A DNA stretch of 64,000 bases, from the NCBI RefSeq assembly GCF_004125825.1, contig NZ_QQWI01000007.1:124001-188000 (forward strand). Direction: 5' to 3'. The notes under the pieces were generated by a model that was given only the letters and a program-made list of their open reading frames with translations, did not search any database and was not told where the DNA came from. The translations under genes and the position numbers were made by a program. The DNA is from Fusibacter sp. A1. Its GTDB lineage: Bacteria > Bacillota > Clostridia > Peptostreptococcales > Acidaminobacteraceae. This document shows, in pieces, positions 41,047-50,079 of this stretch (position 1 is its first letter; the number at the start of each line of letters is the position of its first letter).

Positions 41047-42541
41047 CTATGTTCTCCCCTAATACCAAGTTTTCTTTGCTCTTTAATAGATTGACAATCA
41101 TCTTTGTTCCTACACCGGCCTCGCTGGTTACAGTAATGAAACCACCATGCTGCTCAACTACTTGCTTTGCGATTGCTAGACCGAGGCCTGTTCCACCAGC
41201 ATCTAGGTTTCTTGATTCTTCGACTCTGTAGAACCTTTCAAAGATTTCACCTAAATGCTCCTCATCGATACCCATTCCGTTGTCCGCGAATACGAGTTGA
41301 ACATATTCTTCATTATCATTCACATGGACTTTAATGGCTTCTTTTTCCTTATCCATGTATTTCATGCTGTTTTGAAGGATGTTGACGATCACCCTTTTCA
41401 TTTTTTGCTGATCTATGGTGAACTTTTGATCATCAAGTCTTTCATCGATCATCAGATCAAGTGTCCTCACATCGGATTCCCAGTCAAGCTTCATCTCATT
41501 GATGATCGTTTCGAGATAGGCTTTCATCGGCACTTCCTCCATTTCATAAGGAAGCTTGTTTAAATCGAGTTTAGAGAATAAGAACAGATCGTCGATCAAC
41601 TGGTCCATGTCTTTGCTCTTTTGATAGATGACATCCAGATATTTTTCGGTCTTTTCCGGTGTATTGGCGACGCCGTCTTTGATTCCTTCGACATATCCTT
41701 TAATTGAGGTGATCGGAGTTTTAAGGTCGTGGCTGATACTTGATATCAGATGCTTTCTGTTTTCTTCAAAACGTACTTGTTTGTCGATCGAACTTTTCAG
41801 TTCTGCCCTCATTACGTCAAAATACCTGATCACCCTGCCAATTTCATTGTTGTTGCTGCTCTTAAGCTTAAAGTCCAGATTGCCGTTTTTGATATGCCTT
41901 ACACCCTCTTCGAGTGTTCTGATAGGCTTTATGATATCGTTAGAAATAATGAATAAAAGCGGTGTGATGATAATCAGTAAAATGACCAAGATCATCTGAA
42001 GAATCTTTTTACCTGTGGTGGACCTAAGTTTTGTGCTTTTCGTCATGTCGATGACAAAGAAGTAGACGACATCCTCCCCTTCAAGTTCGAAGGTATAGTC
42101 AATATAAAAATATTTTTCACTACCAAAATCTATAAAATGTTCTTCCTCACTTGGCCCTTTCACATCACTTTCCTCACCGATTGGAGTAGGCACAAGATAA
42201 CTGTAAAAGCGCTCGTCCCTTGGAAGATCGCTGTAGTTCATCATCCGGTCGCCGTAACGTACAACAAGCCCACCGTTGTAAAAGTCCGTTCGCTCACTAA
42301 GCGTCCTGATCTGATCTGGATCCGTCAACTTGTGCGGTTCATAGTCTTGCGCCTGCTTGAGCTCCGCGAGAAGATCAATGGTCTGAGTGACTACGGTGTG
42401 AATATCATTTTCTTCAATGACCGTTTCAGCCACTGTCTGAACCACTGATGACACGATGGCAATACCAGAAAAGACCAGCACAAAGACGCTGATCATGACT
42501 AGAATAGCATAGGTTAAAATTAGTTTTATTCGTATTGACAT
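41039..42541 (-). CDS. Sensor histidine kinase
   Basis: A 500-residue kinase with two membrane helices (about 7-30 and 181-203) around an extracellular loop of about 150 residues, a HAMP domain, HisKA with the His in LISSISHDLKTPITSIKGYV, and HATPase with NILQNSMKYM, DNGMGID and GGTGLGLAIAKQ. AAGGAAG precedes the ATG, which overlaps the permease stop by 16 bp. The signal is unknown; the ABC genes upstream suggest a toxic peptide or envelope stress. Confidence 0.93.
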   Translation of the reverse strand: MSIRIKLILTYAILVMISVFVLVFSGIAIVSSVVQTVAETVIEENDIHTVVTQTIDLLAELKQAQDYEPHKLTDPDQIRTLSERTDFYNGGLVVRYGDRMMNYSDLPRDERFYSYLVPTPIGEESDVKGPSEEEHFIDFGSEKYFYIDYTFELEGEDVVYFFVIDMTKSTKLRSTTGKKILQMILVILLIIITPLLFIISNDIIKPIRTLEEGVRHIKNGNLDFKLKSSNNNEIGRVIRYFDVMRAELKSSIDKQVRFEENRKHLISSISHDLKTPITSIKGYVEGIKDGVANTPEKTEKYLDVIYQKSKDMDQLIDDLFLFSKLDLNKLPYEMEEVPMKAYLETIINEMKLDWESDVRTLDLMIDERLDDQKFTIDQQKMKRVIVNILQNSMKYMDKEKEAIKVHVNDNEEYVQLVFADNGMGIDEEHLGEIFERFYRVEESRNLDAGGTGLGLAIAKQVVEQHGGFITVTSEAGVGTKMIVNLLKSKENLVLGENIDG

Positions 42542-43266
42542 ACGACCGCTTCCTTTTTATCAAAGAGTAACATTCCGACTATACTAAACAGTATATAGTA
42601 TGAAGCGATAGGTAACAATAGAGCGACCCCGTTGCTTGTCAAAAGTCCTTCGTAGCTACCGATCAACTTAGGTAATGAAATGCTCTGCAGCCTTGGCAAG
42701 TAAATTGTGATCACGCCAAAAGCCATGTAACCGATATAGCTGATAAGAACCGTGATTCCCGTAGATTTTACTAGTAGTGACAAAGTCGCCGCGATCAGGC
42801 TGACAAGCCCAAGCACTATAAATGCACCAAGATAAGCCACTAAGCCGCTACCAAACACTCCAAGTGCAAATCCGCCATCAAGCACAAGACCTAACAAGGT
42901 AGTGAATACCAGTTGAATGGCAAGTAACGCGCCGATTAGACTTTGAATCGCAAGCAGTTTTCCGATGAACACATCTTTCTTCTCTACCGGCAGTAAGAAC
43001 ATGTTTTTGATTGTCCCTGTGCTAAAATCGAGTGCGAAAGAAGTACTCGTCACCATAAGTGTGATAAAGGGAAGAATAAATGCCATCATCAGCCCCAAAG
43101 ATGCTGTGATAAACTGTCCCTCGTTGAAGATGCTTAGCCCAAATCTGGTTTCACCCAGCAAGTACATGACAGAAACAAGCAGCATCATCACTGCGTACAC
43201 ACCCAGAAGTACCCTCGTGCTTTTCCGTTTATATAATTTCATAAGTTCAATACTAAGCACATTCAT
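42526..43266 (-). CDS. ABC-2 type permease, BcrB-like
   Basis: A 246-residue membrane protein with six helices. The FALDFSTGTIKNMFLLPVEKKDVFIGKLL segment is the amphipathic signature of ABC-2 permeases in lantibiotic/bacitracin exporters. The ATG at 43266 follows GAAGGAGG; the frame from 43296 is rejected. It overlaps the ATPase stop by 14 bp. Confidence 0.85.
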   Translation of the reverse strand: MNVLSIELMKLYKRKSTRVLLGVYAVMMLLVSVMYLLGETRFGLSIFNEGQFITASLGLMMAFILPFITLMVTSTSFALDFSTGTIKNMFLLPVEKKDVFIGKLLAIQSLIGALLAIQLVFTTLLGLVLDGGFALGVFGSGLVAYLGAFIVLGLVSLIAATLSLLVKSTGITVLISYIGYMAFGVITIYLPRLQSISLPKLIGSYEGLLTSNGVALLLPIASYYILFSIVGMLLFDKKEAVVCQYE

Positions 43267-43996
43267 GGTGAACCTCCTTCTGTTTATACAAATCAATCCT
43301 ATTGAGATAGAACTCTTCTAAAGTTAAACCTGATGCCTTAACGTCCTTCATGTCGCCAGAAAATAGCGTGAACCCTTCATAAAGGATAACCACCTTATTT
43401 GCAAAGCTTTCCAAATCGCCGACCATATGGCTAGAAATGACTTGTCCAATCTGGTATTCGGTTTGCAGTTTCTTCAAATAATGTTTCAGTTCATGTTTTG
43501 CTTCGATATCCATACCGCTAAAGGGTTCATCTAAAAGCAGCAGGTTGGGCGAATGTACAAGCGCTCTCGCAAGATCTAAACGTTGCTTCATACCACTTGA
43601 GTAGGTTCCCACTTTTTTTCCCTTAGCGTCTGAAAGTCCCACATCCTTAAAAATCTGATTGATTCTCTCATTTGTCACATGCTTATAGATCCCTTTAAGC
43701 ATCACGAGCGTTTGCTCACCTGTCAGGTAGTCATAAAATGCCGGCTTAGAGACCATCGCTCCGATATGGTGTAAGGCTTTTACCCGATCCGTCTCCATAG
43801 AATAACCAAGTAAATCGAGTTGTATAGAGGATGCTTCAATTAAACCCAATATGCTCTTAAAGGTTGTCGTTTTTCCCGCACCGTTCGGACCAAGCAGCAA
43901 AATAATATCACCCTTATCGACCGATAAGTCAAAATCAACTATGCCGGACGTCTCTGTGTACTTTTTTGTCAGTCCTTGTACATTTAAAATAGCCAT
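43253..43996 (-). CDS. ABC exporter ATP-binding protein, BcrA-like
   Basis: A 247-residue nucleotide-binding protein: Walker A GPNGAGKTT, signature YSSGMKQRLDLARAL, Walker B LLLLDEPFSG and the switch His in SSHMVGDLE. It belongs with the BcrA-type exporters used for peptide antibiotic resistance or immunity. AAAGGAG precedes the ATG. The permease, kinase and regulator follow with overlaps. Confidence 0.93.
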   Translation of the reverse strand: MAILNVQGLTKKYTETSGIVDFDLSVDKGDIILLLGPNGAGKTTTFKSILGLIEASSIQLDLLGYSMETDRVKALHHIGAMVSKPAFYDYLTGEQTLVMLKGIYKHVTNERINQIFKDVGLSDAKGKKVGTYSSGMKQRLDLARALVHSPNLLLLDEPFSGMDIEAKHELKHYLKKLQTEYQIGQVISSHMVGDLESFANKVVILYEGFTLFSGDMKDVKASGLTLEEFYLNRIDLYKQKEVHHECA

Positions 43997-44020
43997 CTTA
44001 GCTCCTTTCTAGTATCAAAT

Positions 44021-44055
44021 CGACCTGCAGCCCCAATGATCCCGACTGCAGGTCG
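44021..44055 (-). terminator. Hairpin between the secreted-protein gene and the ABC genes
   Basis: CGACCTGCAG and CTGCAGGTCG, perfect 10-bp arms, with no good T tract. It may be a partial terminator that keeps the ABC and kinase genes below the level of the secreted protein. Confidence 0.6.
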
Positions 44056-44065
44056 CACTTTTTAA

Positions 44066-44986
44066 TTACATCTCGTCGTTCATCAACTCTTGTGGAAGTT
44101 CATAAACGTTTTTTCCTTCAAGTGTGATCGGTGTGATGATTACATCACTTGCGCTATCAAATGCCACTGCTCCTGATACTGTCATGACATGCGCTTTCTG
44201 GTTTTCGTCAAGACCTGAAACAGTCACTTCAAATGCGATACCTACAAGTTCGTTTTGTGTATCTCTGTCGAAGGTGATGTTGATGTATTCGACTTCAACC
44301 TGGTCGACAAGCTCTGTTTTTTCAATATGTGCGTTTTTCAGTTCGTTCCAGAGAGGATATGCGCTTAGATCGACATCACTTTCAAATGATTCATGATTTT
44401 CGAACTGGTCATCCGACTTTGCAGATGCCATCAGGTTGATAATCGCAGGCATCTCTGATTTAGTGAGTTCAAAGCTGATATCCATCGATCCGTCAGAATC
44501 CTTTACCAAGGTGAAATCATTTGCCATATCGCCTACAAAGTAGTCAAGTAACGCTTCGCCGTTTTCAGAAAAATCACCGTCGTCTTTGTCGAACTTTTTT
44601 TCTCGTCTGCTTTCTCTTGTATGATCATCCTGTCCGACATAGATGTCGTTATTTTCAACATCATAGATGTAAATGAGGTTATCCATACCGTAAACGGAAA
44701 GTTGTTTGTTTAACTCACCAGTCACAAGTTGTATGTCCGCTTGCATGGTTTCGCTATCGTGATCTCCTATGGCGCTTCCTGTGATGCTGACTAGGGTTTC
44801 ACCATTATCCACAATCGTTAGGTTGCCACTGACCGTTCCCTGATTCATTTCATTTTCAGAATGGGTTTTCATTAATTCTTTAAAAGCCTCATACCCCGCA
44901 TTTGCCGGTGTTCCCGCATATGCCACTAAAGCGAGAACCAGTACTGCTGCAAGTGCCGTTGTTATCATCATTGTTTTTCTTTTCAT
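44066..44986 (-). CDS. Secreted acidic protein, unknown function
   Basis: A 306-residue protein with a signal peptide (MMITTALAAVLVLALVAYA, probable cut near GTPANA) and a large acidic extracellular domain made mostly of predicted beta strands (GTVSGNLTIVDNGETLVSITGSA). No family was recognised. It heads the ABC-kinase-regulator operon, 69 bp before the ATPase gene, and could serve as a sensor accessory or decoy for the exported compound. Confidence 0.75.
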   Translation of the reverse strand: MKRKTMMITTALAAVLVLALVAYAGTPANAGYEAFKELMKTHSENEMNQGTVSGNLTIVDNGETLVSITGSAIGDHDSETMQADIQLVTGELNKQLSVYGMDNLIYIYDVENNDIYVGQDDHTRESRREKKFDKDDGDFSENGEALLDYFVGDMANDFTLVKDSDGSMDISFELTKSEMPAIINLMASAKSDDQFENHESFESDVDLSAYPLWNELKNAHIEKTELVDQVEVEYINITFDRDTQNELVGIAFEVTVSGLDENQKAHVMTVSGAVAFDSASDVIITPITLEGKNVYELPQELMNDEM

Positions 44987-45094
44987 TTTGTATTCTCCTT
45001 TGTTAGTTCTTATTTATTCCTGTCGATGGTTTAATAATACGCGCAAGATGTAAAACAGAACTAACGCAAATCTAAAAGTTTTATAAAATAAAAA

Positions 45095-45123
45095 AGCAAG
45101 GTCAATATTATATTGATCTTGCT
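45095..45123. terminator. Orphan terminator-like hairpin
   Basis: AGCAAGGTCAATA and TATTGATCTTGCT pair with one G-T wobble. A-rich sequence before it would give a T tract on the minus strand, yet no minus-strand gene ends here. The rest of the 226-bp gap (44987-45212) shows no gene. Confidence 0.5.
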
Positions 45124-45212
45124 AGTGATTTATTGAACATTGACAACATGCCCTTCTATGATTAAAATAAGCACATCTGTTATCGATAAATTTAAAATCA
45201 GAAAGGTATATT

Positions 45213-45881
45213 ATGAAATCGAATGTCACGCTTGAAAACATTTCAGACGGAAAGATATATGAACTAAATGATATGGTCAAGGCGGATGCCCAGGGTTGCG
45301 ATGGGTGCAGCGCCTGTTGCCATGGAGTTGGGGACTTTGTGGTGTTGAATCCTTTTGACGTGTATACGCTACGAGCTCATTTGAACCAGACCTTTGACGA
45401 GCTGCTCGTGGATCATCTGACTTTGGTAGAGGAAAACAAACTTACAATGCCCCACCTTGCAATGAAGGGCGAATCCGAAAGATGCAGCTTTTTAAATGAA
45501 GAAGATCGATGCACTGTGCACGCGCATCGACCAGATATATGCCGTCTCTTCCCTTTAGGGAGAGTCTATGAAAATGACGATTTTAGCTTCTTTTTACAAG
45601 TTGGCGCTTGTACCAAGCCAAAGCTAGCTAAAGTAAAAGTGAAAAAGTGGATCGGCATCGCCGATTACTCAAAAAACAAGGACTTTATCCTTGAGTGGTA
45701 CCGCCTGATTAAAGCGCTTAGATTCAGAGTCAAGTTTATCCATACGGATGAGGAGCTTAGAGAAGTCAACGACTATTTGCTGGACATGTTCTATCGTATA
45801 CAGGTTACTGAAGAGAGTGACTTTTATTCAGTGTTTTACAAGCAGCTTCCAATCGCGAAAGAAAGACTTGGAATTATCTAA
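45213..45881 (+). CDS. YkgJ-family CxxCxxCC cluster protein
   Basis: A 222-residue protein with the metal-binding clusters GCDGCSACCHG, ERCSFLNEEDRCTVHAHRPDICRLFPLG, and a further Cys in GACTKPK. These fit the YkgJ/Fe-S or zinc cluster family. The biochemical role of most members is unknown. The C-terminal 70 residues are helical and not part of the core domain. The start follows AGAAAGG. Confidence 0.85.
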   Translation: MKSNVTLENISDGKIYELNDMVKADAQGCDGCSACCHGVGDFVVLNPFDVYTLRAHLNQTFDELLVDHLTLVEENKLTMPHLAMKGESERCSFLNEEDRCTVHAHRPDICRLFPLGRVYENDDFSFFLQVGACTKPKLAKVKVKKWIGIADYSKNKDFILEWYRLIKALRFRVKFIHTDEELREVNDYLLDMFYRIQVTEESDFYSVFYKQLPIAKERLGII

Positions 45882-45888
45882 AATCAAT

Positions 45889-45927
45889 AAACCCCAGATC
45901 GCTTATAAGAAGGTTGATCTGGGGTTT
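45889..45927. terminator. Bidirectional terminator
   Basis: AAACCCCAGATC and GATCTGGGGTTT, perfect 12-bp arms, between convergent genes. Confidence 0.88.
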
Positions 45928-45939
45928 AAATAATTGGAT

Positions 45940-46287
45940 TTACTTCACTGCCGCAATGACAGATAATTCGACTAAGATATCCTCTCTAGCCATTTTAGCT
46001 TCCACACACGCTCTTGCAGGTTCAAAGCCGTCTTCTACCCAAGCATCCCAAACTTCATTCATTTGACTGAATAAGGCGATGTCTTTAAGGTAAATCGTCG
46101 TCGATAGGATATGACGCTTATCCGACCCGTATTTATTAAGTAGCGCTTCCACCTTTTCAAGACAGATTTTAGTTTGTTCTTTTACGTCCACCGCATCACC
46201 ACATGTCTGCCCACATAAATAGATTGTGCCATTGTGAATGACTGCCCTGCTCATTCTTCCCGTTCCTTCAAATCTTTGAATATCCAT
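45940..46287 (-). CDS. RidA/YjgF family protein
   Basis: A 115-residue protein. RidA enzymes hydrolyse reactive 2-aminoacrylate and related imines released by PLP enzymes. The Arg needed for that reaction is kept in the C-terminal PARACVEAKMAREDILVEL, together with IYLCGQTCGDA. It belongs to a divergent subgroup that starts IQRFEGTGRMSRAV. GGGGAGG precedes the ATG. Confidence 0.88.
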   Translation of the reverse strand: MDIQRFEGTGRMSRAVIHNGTIYLCGQTCGDAVDVKEQTKICLEKVEALLNKYGSDKRHILSTTIYLKDIALFSQMNEVWDAWVEDGFEPARACVEAKMAREDILVELSVIAAVK

Positions 46288-46318
46288 TAAATGTCCTCCC
46301 TATGTATTGTTCAAATCA

Positions 46319-46347
46319 AGTATATAGAAGATTTACGCATAAATCAA
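46319..46347 (-). promoter_or_regulatory. ridA promoter
   Basis: Minus strand TTGATT (46342-46347), 17-bp spacer, TATACT (46319-46324), 32 bp upstream of the gene. Confidence 0.7.
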
Positions 46348-46493
46348 TTCGGTATGATACAGTTAGCCTTTCAAATAACATTGCAATTCCCTCTACTACA
46401 TGATATTCTAAGGGACACGTGCACTATTTACTGAAATAACAATTAATCAATAGAAATCAACAGAAACAAACCATGTTTCTTACGGAGGTACGA

Positions 46494-47153
46494 ATGACTA
46501 CAACGACTAAAAGAGAAAACGATCAAATAAACTACAGCAATCGAAAAAAGCAAAAATCAGACTTTGTGAATAAGGACTTAAGAAGAAGCAACTGCTATAA
46601 CAGCGACTTCTCATGCTCAGACTTTAGCCATGCTAGTTTTAGAGGCGCTCAGTTCAAAGCATGTAACTTTTTTGAATGTACGTTCACAGCAACTGAATTT
46701 GTTGCCACTAATCTTAAAAACAGTCGCTTTGTCGATGCAAAATTTAAAAATGTGATCTTTGATTCTGCAAATCTTACAGGTACAAACTTCGAAAGAGCTT
46801 CATTCGACAATGTCATTTTCATTAACACTGATTTTACAAATGCTAGAAACTTTGATGAAAACGCACCTGGTCTCAGAATTTACAAGACTCCACCTGCACT
46901 AGAAATCAGTGACCGACTTGAAAGAGCGATTCGTTCGAGTATGAATAACGAGTTTATCAAATATGCTCGTGTATTGGACACTAAAACAGGTGATATCAAT
47001 CCGATCAGTGTGATGATCTTACTCGAAAACTTCAGTGAGGAATCTTTGATTAAAGGACTTACTCAGTTGAAAAACAACGTAGATAAGGACTTCGGAACAC
47101 TTAGCTTCTTGATCGGTCTATTAGAGCAATATAGAATTGAAGGTCTAATTTAA
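46494..47153 (+). CDS. Pentapeptide repeat protein
   Basis: A 219-residue protein. Residues about 25-125 are pentapeptide repeats with F or L at the centre (NSDFSCSDFSHASFRGAQF, then LKNSRFVDAKFKNVIF), forming a right-handed beta helix. Some family members mimic DNA and protect gyrase; most have no known role. The C-terminal 90 residues are a helical domain unlike Qnr proteins. The ATG at 46494 follows ACGGAGG; the ATG at 46473 is rejected. Confidence 0.88.
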   Translation: MTTTTKRENDQINYSNRKKQKSDFVNKDLRRSNCYNSDFSCSDFSHASFRGAQFKACNFFECTFTATEFVATNLKNSRFVDAKFKNVIFDSANLTGTNFERASFDNVIFINTDFTNARNFDENAPGLRIYKTPPALEISDRLERAIRSSMNNEFIKYARVLDTKTGDINPISVMILLENFSEESLIKGLTQLKNNVDKDFGTLSFLIGLLEQYRIEGLI

Positions 47154-47157
47154 GTAA

Positions 47158-47197
47158 AAATGCAGGTTCAGCGCATATCTGAATCTGCATTTTTTTA
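47158..47197. terminator. Terminator after the pentapeptide gene
   Basis: TGCAG-G-TTCAG and CTGAA-T-CTGCA arms with one mismatch and a seven-T run, between convergent genes. Confidence 0.85.
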
Positions 47198-47248
47198 TGT
47201 TCTTCAAAATGTTAAACTGGCGAGCCGAATCCTGTTGGCTTAAGAAAA

Positions 47249-48925
47249 TCACGTCCTACGTTTCATCGAATTCACATTTTCCATTTGCTTTCTAAAGAGC
47301 ATCCTGAGTATCAAATCCCTATCCGATGAACAGACATCGACGAACTTTGCTACAAAAATTTCCTTATTGTTCAGTTGATAATGTTTAAGGACTCTCGCTT
47401 TAAGCTTTACGTCCCTCTCGTCAGATTTTTCATCAAGAGAAAGTTTTAAATTTAGGCATCCATTAAATAAGCTGTCCAGCTCTGAGTGTCGTACTCGTTC
47501 AGCCTCAAAAACAATTGAGTTTCCTCCTAGTTTTATGACATCGACAATGCTAGCCTTATTTTGTTCATCAGTCATCGTGATTTTACCTGACCAATTGAGC
47601 GAGAAATACTTATCCGTTGGAAGATTTTTAAGGTTGGTCAAATAGAATTTTTGGTCTCCAAATCGCTCGATATCGGTAGTCAACTCATAGAACTCCATAC
47701 TCTCAAAAAAACTAATCGTCGCGCGATACATTTTGCTTATGTCGAGTTTTCCTACGATAGGGTCATGATCATGGATCTGCAACGTTCCGTTTTCCTCATC
47801 AAGTATCAAATTGCCTTTAAACGAAACAAGTCGATAGTAGTTTTCGTAGTAAAAACAGATGGAAGCATTTGAGATGAATTTTGTTCTAGATAACTCTAAA
47901 AACTTTTTACTGTTAGAAAACTCTTCCAATACCTCTACTGCCACTTCTGCGAGCAGTGGATCATATTGAGTACCAGAACATTTCTTTATTTCTTTAATGA
48001 CATCGTGCATTTCAAGCGCTTCTTTATAGACCCGCTTGCTTAGCATCGCGTCAATACCGTCACCGATGGTCAATATCCTACTTAAGAACGGAATTTCTTC
48101 TTCTTTAAGTCCGTCAGGATACCCTTTCCCGTCATAATGTTCGTGGTGTGAACGAACAATCAGGGGTATATCCTTATATAGGCTCATTCCATAAAAGGAA
48201 CCTTTCACAAGTTCTTCGCTTTTTATCGGGTGGCGCTTGATCCTGTAATACTCATCATGTGTCAGTGGTTCAACCTTATTGAGAACATAATCCGGCACGA
48301 ACAATTTGCCTATATCATGAAGCAGTGCGGAAATATAAAGAACATTTCTTTCAATTGTCGACAGTTCGATCTTTTCAGAAATTCTGACACACCAGTTGGC
48401 CACATTGGTTAAGTGATAGGGCATCAGATGGTCTTTTGCACTAAGCATCTCCGAATAAGAATCAACAATGAGAAACAGTTTGTCATAATTCAAGATCACA
48501 GACTGCATATTATAGCAGAACTGTTCAAAATGATTGTAATTGAGCTCTTCTAAAACCGGTTGGTCTGAGAGATATTCAATCCGTATAGAACAGATATATA
48601 ATGCCTCTTTATATAAGGGATTCTTTACAAAAAGAAGTACTCTCTCTAGCGGCTCTCTATTTTCATTCACATCCAGCATTCTAAAAACATCTGTAAATGA
48701 TTCTGTTTTCACAAGTTCCGCTTTGTCCCTGACTTTTTTTATGTCTCCAATAAAATCAGGCATCAATTTGCTTTCTCCATACTGATAACTGATCCGTTCA
48801 AAGTTAGAGTCAAAAAATGCGATATTGACATCTTTAATATGTTCACTCCCACTCAGTGAACAAAAAAAAGTATCGAAAAATGCAGTGATATCAAAGTAAG
48901 CTCCTAAGAACATATTGTTATTCAA
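47249..48925 (-). CDS. HD-GYP phosphodiesterase with C-terminal PilZ-like domain
   Basis: The central HD-GYP domain (about residues 165-335) has HDIGKLFVPD, a conserved HPIKSEE, HHEHYDGKGYPDGL and the GYP itself, so it should cleave cyclic di-GMP. The N-terminal 150 residues look like a sensory domain. The C-terminal 200 residues resemble a degenerate PilZ fold (KLGGNSIVFEAER, closing LILRMLFRKQ). The TTG at 48925 follows GGAGG at the right distance; the ATG at 48946 has no ribosome site. No GGDEF gene is in the window. Confidence 0.85.
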   Translation of the reverse strand: MNNNMFLGAYFDITAFFDTFFCSLSGSEHIKDVNIAFFDSNFERISYQYGESKLMPDFIGDIKKVRDKAELVKTESFTDVFRMLDVNENREPLERVLLFVKNPLYKEALYICSIRIEYLSDQPVLEELNYNHFEQFCYNMQSVILNYDKLFLIVDSYSEMLSAKDHLMPYHLTNVANWCVRISEKIELSTIERNVLYISALLHDIGKLFVPDYVLNKVEPLTHDEYYRIKRHPIKSEELVKGSFYGMSLYKDIPLIVRSHHEHYDGKGYPDGLKEEEIPFLSRILTIGDGIDAMLSKRVYKEALEMHDVIKEIKKCSGTQYDPLLAEVAVEVLEEFSNSKKFLELSRTKFISNASICFYYENYYRLVSFKGNLILDEENGTLQIHDHDPIVGKLDISKMYRATISFFESMEFYELTTDIERFGDQKFYLTNLKNLPTDKYFSLNWSGKITMTDEQNKASIVDVIKLGGNSIVFEAERVRHSELDSLFNGCLNLKLSLDEKSDERDVKLKARVLKHYQLNNKEIFVAKFVDVCSSDRDLILRMLFRKQMENVNSMKRRT

Positions 48926-48946
48926 TGTGAATCCTCCATCAATCAT

Positions 48947-49179
48947 GTCATATACATCCTATATTTTTCCTTAAATACACTATAATCATATATCACAAAC
49001 ATCCATTTGAATCACTAATATATTAGGGTTTACAAATCATCAGCCGTTGTCCCACCCTGTTTTGTAAGTAAATAGTTAATCTGCTGATTATGGGGTATCT
49101 CATCAATAGCAAACTGTCTTTCACATGCTAGAGCGCTTAGTATCGCAACATAGCGGTACAACGGATTGGGAGGTCTATA
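48947..49179. other. Non-coding gap with a doubtful minus-strand frame
   Basis: A 233-bp gap between divergent genes. It contains AT-rich promoter-like sequence near 48985 and a 74-codon minus-strand frame (49030-49254) that runs into the ABC gene start and lacks a ribosome site. I see nothing else to support in it. Confidence 0.5.
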
Positions 49180-50079
49180 ATGGGTATCATTCAAGTCGAC
49201 AATCTGACGAAAAAGTTTGGAAAGGTAACAGCACTTAATCAGATCAGTCTGCAAGTAAATGAAGGCGAGGTTTTTGGTTTTATCGGACCAAATGGTGCAG
49301 GAAAAACAACCACGATTAGGTCCATACTGGGTATACTAAAGCCAAATGAAGGTAAGATCAATGTGTTTGGTAAGGATGCCTGGAAAGAGGCTGTAGCTAT
49401 CCATAAACAGATAGCATTCGTACCAGGAGAAGTCTCTCTCTGGTCCAACCTGACAGGTGGAGAAGTCATCGATTTATTTGCCAAGTTAAGGGGTTCACAA
49501 AACAAAAATAGACGGGATGAGATGATAGAACGGTTCGACCTCGATCCGTCGAAAAAGTGCCGCTCCTATTCAAAAGGCAACCGTCAAAAGGTCGCCTTGG
49601 TTTCTGCGCTATCAGTTGATGCAGACCTGTATCTGCTAGACGAACCGACATCAGGTCTTGATCCGCTAATGGAACGCGTATTCCAAGCCTACATCAAAGA
49701 ACTCAAAGCAGCTGGCAAAACCGTATTCCTGTCAAGTCATATCCTCTCAGAAGTCGAACAGTTATGTGATAGGGTCAGTATCATCAGAGAAGGTCACCTC
49801 ATCGAAACCGGCTCCCTTAAAGAACTAAGGCATCTGATGAGGAATCAGGTAGTGATCGAAACCCTTTCGCCTGTTTCAAATGTGGAAGGTTTCGAGGGTG
49901 TCTACGATTTGACTGTGAAGGACAACCTCTATAAGTTTCAGACTGAGGCAAGGCATATCGCCTCCATCATGAATCAATTCAACGAGTACGGTATCCTCAA
50001 CTTCGAAAGCATGCCTCCTACGCTCGAAGACCTCTTCATACATCACTATTCGAACGGAGGTAAAAAGAAGCATGAGTAA
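49180..50079 (+). CDS. ABC exporter ATP-binding protein
   Basis: A 299-residue nucleotide-binding protein: Walker A GPNGAGKTT, Q-loop VPGEVSLW, signature YSKGNRQKVALVSAL (SKGN replaces the usual SGGQ), Walker B LYLLDEPTSG and switch SSHILSEVE. A 70-residue C-terminal extension follows. GGGAGG precedes the ATG, and the stop overlaps the permease start by 8 bp. The pair resembles drug/polyketide exporters of actinobacteria and Firmicutes. Confidence 0.92.
   Translation: MGIIQVDNLTKKFGKVTALNQISLQVNEGEVFGFIGPNGAGKTTTIRSILGILKPNEGKINVFGKDAWKEAVAIHKQIAFVPGEVSLWSNLTGGEVIDLFAKLRGSQNKNRRDEMIERFDLDPSKKCRSYSKGNRQKVALVSALSVDADLYLLDEPTSGLDPLMERVFQAYIKELKAAGKTVFLSSHILSEVEQLCDRVSIIREGHLIETGSLKELRHLMRNQVVIETLSPVSNVEGFEGVYDLTVKDNLYKFQTEARHIASIMNQFNEYGILNFESMPPTLEDLFIHHYSNGGKKKHE

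Noticed and set aside
49030..49254. Minus-strand 74-codon gene
   Set aside because: No ribosome site and it overlaps the ABC gene start; listed only as an open question.
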